This document shows positions 48,608 to 58,148 of a stretch of 64,000 nt of DNA, piece after piece (the first letter of the stretch is position 1; each line of letters begins with the position of its first letter). The notes beneath the pieces are model-generated. The model did not search any database. It was given only the letters and a program-made list of their open reading frames with translations, and was not told where the DNA came from. This stretch comes from Chloroflexota bacterium (GTDB taxonomy: Bacteria > Chloroflexota > Anaerolineae > CG2-30-64-16): NCBI GenBank assembly GCA_016876015.1, contig VGOD01000001.1, positions 1-64,000 on the forward strand, in the 5' to 3' direction. The position numbers and the translations under genes are program-made.

Positions 48608-49192
48608 TCGCTACGCCGATGACTTCGTCTGCGCCTGCGAGTACGAGGCTGAGGCGCAGCGGTTCTACGGGGCGCTGGGAGAGCGTCTCGCCAAGTTCGG
48701 CCTGACGCTGGCGGCCGCCAAGACCCGGATCATTCCGTTCAGTCGCGGCGCGCGCCAGGGCCAGACCAGCTTCGACTTCCTGGGCTTCGAGTTCCGTTGG
48801 GGCCATGACCGGGCGGGCAAACCGCAAGTCAAACGCCGCACGGCGCGCAAGAAGCTCAGAAGCGCCCTTCTGAACTTCAAAGTCTGGTGCAAAGAGAATC
48901 ACCATCGCCGCCTCAAAGACCTGTTCGCACGGCTGAACGCCAAGCTCCGGGGCTACTATCAGTACTATGGCATCCTGGGCAACGCCGACAGCCTGCACCA
49001 GTTCTTCTATGGCGCGATGCAGCATCTCTTCCGCTGGCTCAACCAGCGCAGTCAACGCACCAGCTCCACCTGGACGGGGTTCCAGGAACTCATCCAGCAG
49101 TTCGGCATCGTGAAACCGAAGATCGTGGCATATCCCAAAACGCGAGCGGCGCGTTCGGCGGCCTAAGCCGCGGCGAGAAGCGAGTCTTTCTG

Positions 49193-49229
49193 AAGAGCCC
49201 GGTGCGGGAAATCCGCACGCCGGGATCTG
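49193..49229 (+). ncRNA. group II intron domain V
   Basis: AGAGCCCGGTGCGGGAAATCC and the following GCACGCCGGG form the 34-base domain V hairpin with its GAAA tetraloop; domain VI follows at about 49230-49267. Confidence 0.75.
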
Positions 49230-49293
49230 TGCGGGGGCAGCCGGGCAACTGGCTGTCCTACCGCGATAGGCGCGGAGGGAGAGTTATTCGAGA

Positions 49294-50025
49294 ATGAAAG
49301 ATTATGATCCCATAATGAGTTTCGGTGAGGATGTCGCCGTGATGTGTCGCGATCTCCAGCGCGGCGACGAGATCGCAGCCGTCGAGTTTCTGGCACAGCT
49401 TGCTGAGCATGGCCCCGCCTTGGAACTCGCCATTGGCACCGGTCGCATTGCTTTGCCACTCGCTGCTCGCGGTATTCGCGTGGACGGGATTGACCTTTCA
49501 CCCGCGATGGTTGACCAGTTGCGAGCCAAGCCGGGCGGTGACAAACTCTCTGTGGTCATTGGCGACTTTGCTGATGTACCGGTGTCCGGCACCTACCACT
49601 TGATCTATGTGGTGTGGAATACGCTGTTTAACCTTCTCACTCAGGAAGAGCAAGTCAAATGTTTTATGAATGTCGCCCATCATCTCACCGAGGATGGCTC
49701 TTTCGTCATCGAGACCTTCGTGCCAGCCTTTCTTTACCGACTGCGCAATGACCAATATGTAGAAGCGGAAGCGATTGAAGTCAATGTGGTTCGGCTCGAT
49801 GTGCTTCGACATGATGCCGGAAGGCAGATGATTGAGGAGAGTCATGTGTCACTCTCACCTGCCGGAATCCATCTGAATCCGGTGGTTCAGCGTTATGCTT
49901 GGCCCAGTGAACTCGACTTGATGGCAAGACTCGCCGGGTTGCGGCTAAAGAATCGTTGGGGAGGCTGGAGTCAAGAGCCATTCGGCTCCAGTAGCAGTAT
50001 GCACGTATCTGTTTATGGACGCTGA
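49294..50025 (+). CDS. class I SAM-dependent methyltransferase
   Basis: 243 residues. ALELAIGTGRIALPLAARGIRVDGIDLSPAMVDQLRAK is motif I and the acidic loop, VVIGDFADVPVSGTYHLIYVVWNTLFNLLTQEEQ is motif II and III, and DGSFVIETFVP follows. This is the common small-molecule methyltransferase type; the substrate is unknown. Base composition is noticeably less GC-rich than most neighbours (VEAEAIEVNVVRLDVL region), which hints at recent acquisition. It begins 27 bases after the intron, and its end abuts a truncated transporter gene. Confidence 0.85.
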   Translation: MKDYDPIMSFGEDVAVMCRDLQRGDEIAAVEFLAQLAEHGPALELAIGTGRIALPLAARGIRVDGIDLSPAMVDQLRAKPGGDKLSVVIGDFADVPVSGTYHLIYVVWNTLFNLLTQEEQVKCFMNVAHHLTEDGSFVIETFVPAFLYRLRNDQYVEAEAIEVNVVRLDVLRHDAGRQMIEESHVSLSPAGIHLNPVVQRYAWPSELDLMARLAGLRLKNRWGGWSQEPFGSSSSMHVSVYGR

Positions 50026-50029
50026 GCAG

Positions 50030-50703
50030 GTGGTCGCGCCGAACTCGTTGTAGGCGACATCCTTGCCCGAGTCGAGCAGGCCCTGTACATCGAAGAGCAG
50101 CCGTTTGGCCGAGCCGAAGTTGTCGCGATAGCCGGCCGCCTGCGTGGTCGCCATCATGCCCAGGTAGCCGAAGAAGTTTTCGAAGTCCTTGGCCGTGATC
50201 GGCGATCCATCCGAGTACTTCGCGTTCTTGCGCAGCTTGAACGTGTAGGTCTTGCCGTCCGCGCTGATCTCCCACGATTCCGCCACGCTCTTTTCCTTGA
50301 CCACGTTGGCGGCGGTGTCGCCGAAGACCAGGGGCGCCCACAGCAGCGAATGGAAGCCCCAGGTGCCGCGCCGCGCCGGGTCGAGCTCGGCTGCGTCGAA
50401 GGGGTTGCCCATGAAGGTAGGGTAGACGATCAGCTCCTGTTTCTCGGCTTTGTCGCCGCCCGCGGCGGCAGGCGCTGCAGTAGGAGCAGCGGCCGCGGGC
50501 GCCTTGGTTGGTTCGGGTGCCTTTGCGGGAGCGGCCGTGGCAGCCGGAGCGGCTGCGGCGGGTGCCTGTGTGGCTTTTGCGGGAGCAGGTGCAGGCGCAG
50601 GCGTAGGCTCCGGTTGGGCACAAGCAACCAGCAGTGTGCTGGTGGCCGCGCCGGCGGCCAGGCCCGGGAACTCACGGCGGGTCAAAGATCTCTTGCGGGT
50701 CAT
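50030..50703 (-). pseudogene. peptide/oligopeptide ABC transporter substrate-binding protein, 5' fragment
   Basis: An N-terminal lipoprotein signal with a twin-arginine-like start (MTRKRSLTRREFPGLAAGAATSTLLVACAQ) is followed by a Pro/Ala linker and the start of an SBP_bac_5 domain (ESWEISADGKTYTFKLRKNAKYSDGSPITAKDF). The family usually has 500-600 residues, but here homology ends at KDVAYNEFGA, about 225 residues in, and the rest of the frame is antisense to the methyltransferase gene. The gene was cut by the rearrangement that brought in the region to its right. Confidence 0.75.
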
Positions 50704-50796
50704 CTGTCTGCCTCCTTGTCAAATCATCAAGAGCATGACGGAACGGTCTTCTCGTGGATGTGGAGGAACAGGGCACAGCCGAATCGATGATACTCG

Positions 50797-50935
50797 AACA
50801 CGCCGATGCTGGATGCGTTGATCCAGCAAAGCGTCTGCCTGACCCAGCACTACACGGGTTCGCCGGTCTGCAACCCGTCGCGCGCGGCGCTGCTGACGGG
50901 CCGCTACTCGCACCGCACCGGCTCGCTCGACACCC
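50797..50935 (+). pseudogene. sulfatase fragment carrying the active-site motif
   Basis: NTPMLDALIQQSVCLTQHYT followed by GSPVCNPSRAALLTGRYSHR TG is the N-terminal part of a type I sulfatase. The CNPSR motif (Cys to formylglycine) and TGRYSHRTG are intact. A stop lies in frame just upstream, and after SLDTLEW the frame runs into a regulator fragment. Nothing else of the sulfatase remains. Confidence 0.75.
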
Positions 50936-50936
50936 T

Positions 50937-53100
50937 CGAGTGGTGGGGGCTGGAGCGGCTGGCGCTGCGCGAGGAGTGGCTGCTGCCGCTGGGCGGGTTG
51001 GCGGTACCGGGGGATTTGGATCACGAAGCCGCGAAGGAGGATAAAGAACGCGAAGCGCGAAGTGATGTGCACGAACCTTCGCGGCCTTCGCGCTTCGTGA
51101 GCTTCGCGCCGCTTCGTGACTTCGTGTTCCAACCCGCCGCCCTCGACCACTACGCCGCCACCGCGCTCTTCCTGGCCTGTGTGCGCCGGCTGCGGCCCGA
51201 CTTCGCCCCCACGGCCGACGACGCCCGCCACATCGCCCGCATCTGCCGGCTGCTGGAGGGGATGCCGCTGGGCATCGAACTGGCCGCGCCCTGGGCCGGC
51301 AAGCTGCCGCTGGGAGAGATCGCCGACGAGTTGGCCGCGGGGCTGGGTCTGCTGGCGACGACGCTGCGCGATGTGCCCCCGCGCCACCGGAGCATGCGCG
51401 CGGCGTTCGACCGTTCGTGGGCTTTGCTGAGCGTGCCGGAGCGCGACATCCTGCGACAGTTGTCGGTGTTCCGCGGCGGCTTCACGCGGGAGGCGGCGGA
51501 AGCTGTGGCCGGCGCGACGATGGCCGATCTCTCGAACTTGACCGATCGCTCCCGGCTGCGGGTCGAGCCGTCCGGCCGCTACGCGGTGCACGAGCTGATC
51601 CGCCAGTACTGCGGCGAGCGGCTGGGGGCCGAGCATGAGGCGGAAGCTGGCGAGACGGCGGAGCAGGTGCACGACCGGCACGCTGCCCACTATGCTGGAT
51701 TCCTGCGAGTCCTGGAACCGCAGATCAACTGGCGGGCGAGCATCAATTCGGAGGTCGGCCCCGAAACGGGCAACCTGGACGCGGCCTGGCGATGGGTGAT
51801 CGAACAGGGGCGCTACGAGCTGGTCCAGGCCATGGTCATGGGTCTCTATCACATCGCGGTGGCGGAAGGGCGCTATCAAACCACGCTGCGGCTCTTCGAC
51901 GCGGCGGTGCAACGGCTGCGGGCGCAGCGCGGCCGGGGCGAGGGTGGGGCAGGGGATGCGCCAACAGACTTGCTGCTGGCGTTGCTCCTGTTCTGCCAGG
52001 GTCACATGTGCATTGACCTGGGGCTGCTGCGACGGGCGGAGGCGTGTACCGAGGAGAGCCTGGCCGTACTCGACGGGATCGCGCCCGGTCGGCTACGAGA
52101 GGAGCAGACGCTGTATACCAAAGGGCTTGTGGCGTTGCTGCGGTCCTGGCAGGGGGAGTTCGCGGAGGCTCTGCGGCTGCGTGGCGAGCTGCTCTCCTGG
52201 CTGCGGACGACCGAGGTGAGCGTGTGGCCGCACGTGCCCCAAGTGGGCACGTTGTTCGTACAGGCTAACGAGTGCGCATCCCTGGGTTTCTTGACGTGGC
52301 ACTTGGGGCAGTATGATGTGGCGCAGGGCTGGTTGCGCGAGAGCCTGGCGATCCGCGAGCAGCTTGGCGAGGAGCGGTGGAGAGCGTACGGGCTGCGAAC
52401 GTTGGCCGGCGTGCTCCGGACGATCGGTGAGCTCGAGGATGCCGAGCGCCTGACGCGCAAAGGACTGGCGTTGAGCGAGGCGCATCAAGATCGCATAGGA
52501 ATCGGCTGGAGCCATTCGGCGCTGGCTGCGACCTTGATGAGCGCGGGGCGGCCTGGGGAGGCGCAGTCCCACTTCGTTGAGAGCCTGGCCGTCGCGCAGG
52601 ACAGCGGCCATCACGCTCTGCTGATCCTGAGTCTCAACGGCTTGGGTGCGCTGGCCCTGAGACGCGGGAACCTGGACGAGGCGGGGCAGTTGTACGAGGA
52701 GAGTCGCGCGTCGTTCGAGCGGCTGGGGATCGCCGGCACGCTACGCTATGCGGAGGCAGTCATCGGGCTGGGGGAGGTGGCGCTAGCCCGCGGTGACTGG
52801 TCCCGAGCCAGGGCGCGCTTCCGGGAGGCGTTGGCTGCACGGGCCTGCAGGGCGTGGGAGAAGATGGACGCCGTTGCGGGCATGGCGCAGGTCTTTGCCG
52901 GTGAGGGTGATACATCGCAGGCAGCGGAGCTCCTGGCACTGGTTGCGCACCATCCCTTCACCGCGCACGCGACGCGGGAGCGGGTCGAGGCGTTGCTGGC
53001 GGAGCTCGAAGCCGAGCTGCCGGCCGAGGTTTTCGCCGTAGCCACGGCGCGCGGCCGGGCGCGTGAGCTGGACGAGGCGGTGGAATGCCTGGCCGCGTAG
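50937..53100 (+). pseudogene. NB-ARC/TPR regulator fragment fused to the sulfatase piece
   Basis: Open from 50806 to 53100. From ERLALREEWLLPLGGLAVPG onward it follows the C-terminal two thirds of the full regulator at 54516-58121: RHIARICRLLEGMPLGIELAA, RHRSMRAAFDRSWALLSVPE, ILRQLSVFRGGFTREAAEAV, RYAVHELIRQYCGERLG and then TPR-like repeats to ARELDEAVECLAA. The DNA-binding BTAD part and the P-loop are missing. A palindromic repeat adds about 36 residues near the start. The chimeric frame could be translated but has lost the functions of both parents. Confidence 0.7.
51022..51127. repeat. CACGAAG/CTTCGTG inverted repeat in the chimera
   Basis: The left arm has CACGAAGCCGCGAAGG and GCGAAGCGCGAAGTG, and the right arm has CTTCGCGGCCTTCGCGC, CTTCGTG and CTTCGTGACTTCGTG. 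The 106 bases are read in frame as DHEAAKEDKEREARSDVHEP and following residues. Confidence 0.7.
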
Positions 53101-53137
53101 CAGCGGTTCCGGCACGGCAATGGCGAGGACAGCGCGC

Positions 53138-54325
53138 TCATGAACTGGTGACGATGGTGACGACAAAGCCGCTCTCCGTCTCCGCATCCACCGCGATCGT
53201 GATCCCGTGCGCCTTGTCGGTGAAACGCTGCCCCACCTTCCACATGCTGCCGGTGGCCTGGAGGTTGCGTTCCTCCTCGCGGCTGACCAGCACGGCCGGC
53301 GCATCGCGTGCGGTATCCACCTCGTGGATCACCACTGCGTCCGCGGGCAGGCTGGCATCGAACCCGATCCGCCGCCGCGCCTCTACCGTGTAGAAGTGGC
53401 TGGTTGCGCCGGCGATCGGGATTTGCACGAGCAGATAGCCGGCTGGCGCGGGTTGCGCCAGCCGCTCCAGCGTGATCGTCTGCGTCCTGGCCGTCGCCGT
53501 GAACTTGCGCGCCGCGGGGATGCAGCCGAGCAGGTCCTTGTCGTGGGCGATCATGTGCTGGGGCGCCGGGTTGTAGTACGGATCAGGCCACCACTGGCCA
53601 TCCTGGCTCATCACGTCCCAGGCGTTGCCGAACTCCTCCTCGCTGGCGACGGTCGAATGGCTTAACCCGAACGCGTGTCCGATCTCGTGCGCTACCAGAG
53701 CCCGGTTGCGGGAGTTGGCCGGCCAGAGCCAGAACGCGCCATAGCAGTTCGTTTGGCCATCCAGGTCCAGGCAGACCTTACCGCCCCGCGAGCTGGCCTT
53801 GACATCCATGTTGAATGCCATGCCGATGCCGGTGTAGTCCGGGAAGTGGATGTCGGCGTCGGCCGTAGCGGTGCAGTCCACGGCCAGGCGGTAGAGATCC
53901 ACATCGGCGCCATCTTCGGTTCGATACGCGGCTGCATCCTGGGGCAGCGTGTACCACCCCACGACCTTGCTTCCCGCCAGGCTGATCCGGCCATACGAAG
54001 CCTCGCGCCAGTAGGCGTCCAGGCCGTCCTGGCCGAACAGCAGTTTCTCGAAATCAGCGGGTGTCTGCCACGTCTCAGGCGCGTCCGCGAACTTGCACAA
54101 GATCATCGCGAAAGGCTGCGCCCCGCTCGGCGCGACCCGGGTCGGCTCGAAGAACACCGTGGGCCGCGGTACCGTGGGGGTCACCGCCTGCGTCGCCTGG
54201 GCGGCCGGCTGGAGTGCTGCCACACTCAGCGACACGTGGCCGCCCCATGGCGCCGATCCGGCGATCAGCAGCGCCGCAAAGATGATCCATATCGCCCTGG
54301 TAGATGCCCTTGTCAGCCGCTTCAT
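53138..54325 (-). CDS. secreted metzincin-type metalloprotease (M6-like)
   Basis: 395 residues with a signal peptide (IWIIFAALLIAGSAPWGGHVSLSVAA). The zinc site HEIGHAFGLSH (H-E-x2-H-x2-G-x2-H, near residue 211) is followed by a Met-turn-like WDVMSQDG. FDGLDAYWREASYGRISLAGS-like text (GLDAYWREASYGRISLAGSK) before it is the M6/immune-inhibitor-A or related region. A C-terminal beta-rich domain starts near residue 280. It would act outside the cell. The gene is divergent from the BTAD regulator with 190 bases between, so it may be under that regulator's control; no operator was recognised. Confidence 0.85.
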   Translation of the reverse strand: MKRLTRASTRAIWIIFAALLIAGSAPWGGHVSLSVAALQPAAQATQAVTPTVPRPTVFFEPTRVAPSGAQPFAMILCKFADAPETWQTPADFEKLLFGQDGLDAYWREASYGRISLAGSKVVGWYTLPQDAAAYRTEDGADVDLYRLAVDCTATADADIHFPDYTGIGMAFNMDVKASSRGGKVCLDLDGQTNCYGAFWLWPANSRNRALVAHEIGHAFGLSHSTVASEEEFGNAWDVMSQDGQWWPDPYYNPAPQHMIAHDKDLLGCIPAARKFTATARTQTITLERLAQPAPAGYLLVQIPIAGATSHFYTVEARRRIGFDASLPADAVVIHEVDTARDAPAVLVSREEERNLQATGSMWKVGQRFTDKAHGITIAVDAETESGFVVTIVTSS

Positions 54326-54515
54326 GGTTGCGCCTGGCCTTTCTGGAGCTTGGGGTTGTCTCAACCTGCGCTTCCAGATTAGCCGGCCGCCGGTGCCGGT
54401 GCGGCTCAGGGGCGGTGCGGGAGGCGGTGCAGAAACGTTGCAGACAGGAGATTTGCAAATTCGTGGGTGCGTTCGGGCGATTTTGGGTGTACAATGTGAG
54501 GTGCAAGGAGGCCCT

Positions 54516-57500
54516 ATGTCTGGCCTGAACGTCTACCTCTTTGGCGCCCCGCGCGTGGCGCGCGATGGGGTCGCAGTGACCGTCGAGCGGCGCAAGACGC
54601 TGGCGCTGCTCGCGTACCTGGCGGCCATGCCCGGCGCGCACGGCCGCGCCACCCTCGCGACCCTCCTTTGGCCCGAGCTGGACGAGCGCGCCGCCCATGC
54701 CGGCCTGCGCCGCGTCCTGGTCGAGCTGCGCCAGACCATCGGCGCCGAGTGGCTGGCGGCCGAAGGGGATCAGATCGCGCTGCCGGAGGCGGCCGGCCTG
54801 GCTGTGGACGCCCGCAGCTTCCGCGCCGGCCTGGCCGCGGTCGCCCGCCACAGCCATGCCCGCGGGCAGGCCTGCGCCAACTGCCTGGCTGAGCTGGGCC
54901 GCGCCGCCGAGCTGTACCGCGGCGACTTCCTGGCCGGCTTCACGCTGCGCGACGCCCCCGACTTCGACACCTGGCAGACCTGCCAGACCGAGACCTTCCG
55001 CCTGGAGCTGGCCGAGGCGCTCGAGCTGCTCGCCGAGGGCCATGCCGGCCGCGCTGAACCGGACCGCGGCCTGCCCTATGCCCGCCGCTGGCTGAGCCTC
55101 GATCCCCTGTGCGAGCCGGCCTATCGCTGCCTGATGCGCCTGTACACCGCGACCGGCGATCGCCGCGCCGCGCTCCAGCAGTACGCCGCGTGTCAGGAAG
55201 CATTGTCCAAGGAGCTGGGCATCCCGCCCGAGCCGGAGACGACCGCCCTCTACGAGCGCATCAAGGCCGGGCTGCTCCTCCAGCGCGCACCGCCGGGCAA
55301 GGCCCCGCCGCCGGCCGCGCTGGAACCGCCGGCTGCGCCCACCCTGCGCAAGCTGCCAGCCATCTCCGGTGCCTTCTTCGGTCGCGAGGCCGAGTTGACG
55401 CTGATCGCCGCGCGTCTCGCCGATCCGGCCTGCCGCCTGCTGACCATCTTGGGGCCGGGCGGCATTGGCAAGACCAGCCTGGCGCTCCACACGGCCGCCG
55501 CGGTCGCTGACCATTTCCCCGCCGGCGTCTGTTTCGTTCCGTTAGCCACGGTCGTCGCGGCCGAGCTCGTGCCCTCAGCCATCCTCCAGGCCCTCGACGT
55601 ACCCCCGCGCGGCAGCATCGAGCCACAACGCCAGCTCCTCGAGCACCTGGCAGAGCGCCGCATGTTGCTCGTCCTCGACAATTTCGAGCATTTCCTTGCC
55701 CGCCCTGAGCACGGCCCCCCCAGCCCCCCGACGCCGGGGGGAGGCGCGTTCCCCCCAGGATTGGGGGGTCAGGGGGGCGCTGAGCCAAGCGCGGCCGATC
55801 TGCTGCCCGATCTGCTGGCCGCCGCGCCGGGCGTCAAGCTGCTGATCACCTCCCGCGAGCGGTTGGCGTTGCGTGATGAGTGGCTGCTGCCGCTGAGCGG
55901 GCTGGCTCTGCCGCCGGACGATAACTCGGTCAGTTCCCTTTCTATGGCGAGCCAGATCGAGATTGGGCCTTCGCGATCCGGAATAGAGGCTTCAGCCGGT
56001 TTTCCTGGACAACGACCCCAACCGGCTAAAGCCTCGACTCCGGAAGATCAAGCGGCGGCCGTAGCCGAGGCATGGAGCGAAGCCGAGCTCCTCTCCGAAC
56101 CCGTCCCCATGCCGCCCGATCTGGAGGCATACGCCGCCACGCAGCTCTTCCTCCACTGCGCGCGGCGCGTCCGCCCCGACCTGCGGCCCGACGCCGACAC
56201 CGCCCGGCTCATCGCCCACATCTGCCGCCTGGTGGATGGGCTGCCGCTGGCCATCGAGCTGACCGCGCCCTGGGTGCGCGCCCTGCCGCTGGCCGATCTC
56301 GGCCGCCGGCTGGCGGCCGGCCTCGATTTGCTCGCGACGACCCAGCGCGACGTGCCCCCGCGCCATCGCAGCATGAGGGCCGCGTTCGACCATTCCTGGC
56401 GGCTGCTCTCGGCGCACGAGCGGAGCATCCTGCGCCAACTGGCGGTCTTCCGCGGGGGCTGCACGGCCGAGGCGGCCGAGGCGGTGACGAGCGCGACGCT
56501 GCTGGACCTGGCCGGTCTGGCCGACAAGTCGTGGCTGCGCGTCGAGCCCTCCGGCCGCTACGACCTGCACGAGTTGGTGCGCCAATACTGTGCCGAGAAG
56601 CTGGCGGTCGAGCACGAAATCGAGACCGGCGAGACTCCCGACCAGGTGCGCGACCGCCACTGCGCCTGCTTCGCTCGCCTGGCCGACGACTACGATGTGT
56701 GGTTCAGGGCGCCACGCAACCCGGACTTGAAAGTGTTGACGCCCGAGTTAGCCAACCTGGAGGCCGCCTGTCTGCACGCCATCGAACGCCGCGATGCGGA
56801 CAGATTGCGTCAACTGCACCCGCTTTTCGGCTTGAGCATTGAGCTTGGTCGCTACCGGGCATCGTTGCAGATCATTGATCCGACCATCCAGAAGCTGAAC
56901 AGCGAATGGGAGGCCGAGGCCGAAAAAGCTACCGACCGGGCATCCACGACGGCTCTGCTCCTGGCTTACCTGTACTGGGTTCGAGCGTGGCAATACACCT
57001 TCCTGGATCAGTTCGCTGAGGTGCTGACCTCCACCACCCAAAGCCTGGCTTTACTGGAGCGAGGGGAACGCGGTGAGCTCTGGCAGGGTACCTACGTCTG
57101 GCTGCACGTCCTGCGCGGCGAGGCGATCTGTCACCTGGGCGATCCGGCTCCGGCTGTTCGGGGGTTGCTCGAAGTGTCCGCCTATCTGGAGCAGGCTGAT
57201 GCCGGGCGCTGGTCTCCCGGGACCGAGGCGGCGCGGCTTGGCTGGCGAGCGTGGGTCGCCAATTGTCGCTCCGGTCCTCTGACTATGCTTGGCCGCTATG
57301 AGGAAGCGCAGCGCCTGCAAGAGCAGGCGCTGGCCCTGTACCAGGCTGGTGGAGGAGGGAAACTCTGGAGCGCTTTCACTCTGGGTTTGCTGGGAAGCAC
57401 CCTCTATCTACGCGGCCAATACGGTGAGGCTCGCCAACGCGAGCTCGAAGCCCTGGACATCTATCAGGCGGGCGGAAGCCGATTCGGAATCGGCCAGGTG

Positions 57501-58121
57501 CTGGCCTTCCTGGCGGAGATCGAAGCCGCATCGGGAGAAGTCGCCCAGGCGCGCGAGCACTTCCGGCGCAGCCTGGCGATCGCCCATGCGATTGACCGGT
57601 ATGGGCTGGTGTGCTTCAACCTGGAAGGCTTGGGGCGACTGGAACTGGAGATGGGCAGGCCTGCCAGGGCCGCCGAGATGTACCGTGAATCGCTGGCTTT
57701 CGGCGAGCGCACCGGCATGGCGCACGATTATCATACGCCCATCGCCCTGGGCGGCTTGGGACGCGCTGCGCTGGCGATGGGAGATCAGGCGGGAGCCAGT
57801 GAGTACCTGCGGCGCTCCTTACGCTGCCCGGTGTATTTCGTGCATGATCGGATCGAAGCCATCGCGACCATGGCCCAGGTCTTCGCGGCGGAAGGGGATG
57901 TGCTGCGAGCGGTGGAGCTGCTGGCTTTCGCCGTCGCCCATCCCGCCACGGCCCATCGGGTGCGCCAGCCTCTGGCCCGGCTGCTGGCCGAGCTCGAAGC
58001 CGAGCTGCCCGCGGAGTTGTTCGCCGCCGCGACGGCTCGCGGCCGGGCGCGCGAGCTGGACGAGGTGGTGGCGGAGCTCGTGGGCGAACCGGTGAGGCGA
58101 GCGGCGGATGAGGAATGCTAA
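54516..58121 (+). CDS. AfsR/SARP-like regulator: BTAD, NB-ARC ATPase and TPR domains
   Basis: 1201 residues. MSGLNVYLFGAPRVARDGVAVTVERRKTLALLAYLA is a winged-helix start, followed by the BTAD domain (YRGDFLAGFTLRDAPDFDTWQ, EPAYRCLMRLYTATGDRRAALQQY). The NB-ARC part has FFGREAEL, the P-loop ILGPGGIGKTSLAL and MLLVLDNFEHFL, then RHRSMRAAFDHSWRLLSAHE. TPR repeats fill about 770-1190. Such proteins activate transcription after ligand or partner binding. Two inserts of repeat DNA are read in frame near residues 398-424 and 488-510. AAGGAGG precedes the ATG, and TACAAT (54490-54495) is a possible -10. Confidence 0.88.
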   Translation: MSGLNVYLFGAPRVARDGVAVTVERRKTLALLAYLAAMPGAHGRATLATLLWPELDERAAHAGLRRVLVELRQTIGAEWLAAEGDQIALPEAAGLAVDARSFRAGLAAVARHSHARGQACANCLAELGRAAELYRGDFLAGFTLRDAPDFDTWQTCQTETFRLELAEALELLAEGHAGRAEPDRGLPYARRWLSLDPLCEPAYRCLMRLYTATGDRRAALQQYAACQEALSKELGIPPEPETTALYERIKAGLLLQRAPPGKAPPPAALEPPAAPTLRKLPAISGAFFGREAELTLIAARLADPACRLLTILGPGGIGKTSLALHTAAAVADHFPAGVCFVPLATVVAAELVPSAILQALDVPPRGSIEPQRQLLEHLAERRMLLVLDNFEHFLARPEHGPPSPPTPGGGAFPPGLGGQGGAEPSAADLLPDLLAAAPGVKLLITSRERLALRDEWLLPLSGLALPPDDNSVSSLSMASQIEIGPSRSGIEASAGFPGQRPQPAKASTPEDQAAAVAEAWSEAELLSEPVPMPPDLEAYAATQLFLHCARRVRPDLRPDADTARLIAHICRLVDGLPLAIELTAPWVRALPLADLGRRLAAGLDLLATTQRDVPPRHRSMRAAFDHSWRLLSAHERSILRQLAVFRGGCTAEAAEAVTSATLLDLAGLADKSWLRVEPSGRYDLHELVRQYCAEKLAVEHEIETGETPDQVRDRHCACFARLADDYDVWFRAPRNPDLKVLTPELANLEAACLHAIERRDADRLRQLHPLFGLSIELGRYRASLQIIDPTIQKLNSEWEAEAEKATDRASTTALLLAYLYWVRAWQYTFLDQFAEVLTSTTQSLALLERGERGELWQGTYVWLHVLRGEAICHLGDPAPAVRGLLEVSAYLEQADAGRWSPGTEAARLGWRAWVANCRSGPLTMLGRYEEAQRLQEQALALYQAGGGGKLWSAFTLGLLGSTLYLRGQYGEARQRELEALDIYQAGGSRFGIGQVLAFLAEIEAASGEVAQAREHFRRSLAIAHAIDRYGLVCFNLEGLGRLELEMGRPARAAEMYRESLAFGERTGMAHDYHTPIALGGLGRAALAMGDQAGASEYLRRSLRCPVYFVHDRIEAIATMAQVFAAEGDVLRAVELLAFAVAHPATAHRVRQPLARLLAELEAELPAELFAAATARGRARELDEVVAELVGEPVRRAADEEC
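55708..55787. repeat. C/G-run inverted repeat inside the regulator gene
   Basis: Runs of CCCCCC and GGGGGG alternate (CCCCCCAGCCCCCCGACG, then CCCCCCAGGATTGGGGGGTC) and fold back on each other. Translated in frame as GPPSPPTPGGGAFPPGLGGQ between the P-loop domain and its sensor region. Confidence 0.65.
55977..56044. repeat. 25-bp-arm inverted repeat inside the regulator gene
   Basis: TCCGGAATAGAGGCTTCAGC CGGTT (55977-56001) pairs with 56020-56044 with three mismatches in 25, around an 18-base loop. It is read in frame as RSGIEASAGFPGQRPQPAKA. Confidence 0.75.
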
Positions 58122-58148
58122 CGAAATAAGAATGAGAGGGAATTCTCC

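Larger units (their letters stand above)
47879..49166 (+). pseudogene. group II intron reverse transcriptase/maturase, broken
   Basis: The first part (to 48274) has LYGLLNEDLLLDSWTLVRQD, RLKEKRYHAKLVRRSYIPKA and GKLRPLGILATEDKLLQ, then a stop caused by an extra stretch of about 25 bases. The sense resumes in another frame with VKRVLEAIYEPDFLRCSYGY RPQVGA, then jumps to LDTDGKVLHPTTGTPQGG, so about 90 residues with the first catalytic Asp are lost. YADD is kept in RYADDFV and the maturase/X region continues to TTCRGGG-less end AARSAA. Two identical 14-residue inserts (TPALAPERSAGASV) flank the conserved core. It cannot be an active polymerase. Confidence 0.85.
47305..49267 (+). mobile_element. 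group II intron, degenerate
   Basis: The 5' end GTGCGCC at 47305, followed by GGGTGCGAGTCCC at 47334-47346, is the standard group II start. A structured 570-base RNA part leads to the reverse transcriptase frame in domain IV. Domains V and VI close the element, with the likely 3' end CCGCGAT at 49267. The intron sits directly after an inverted repeat (ACGGTCAGG at 47250-47258 and CCTGACCGT at 47295-47303), which recalls the habit of some bacterial introns of inserting behind stem-loops. The encoded reverse transcriptase is broken, so mobility would need help in trans. Confidence 0.8.

Noticed and set aside
54326-54515. Coding extension of the BTAD regulator up to 54093
   Set aside because: It is antisense to the metalloprotease start; the ATG at 54516 has a strong AAGGAGG site and gives the family N-terminus.
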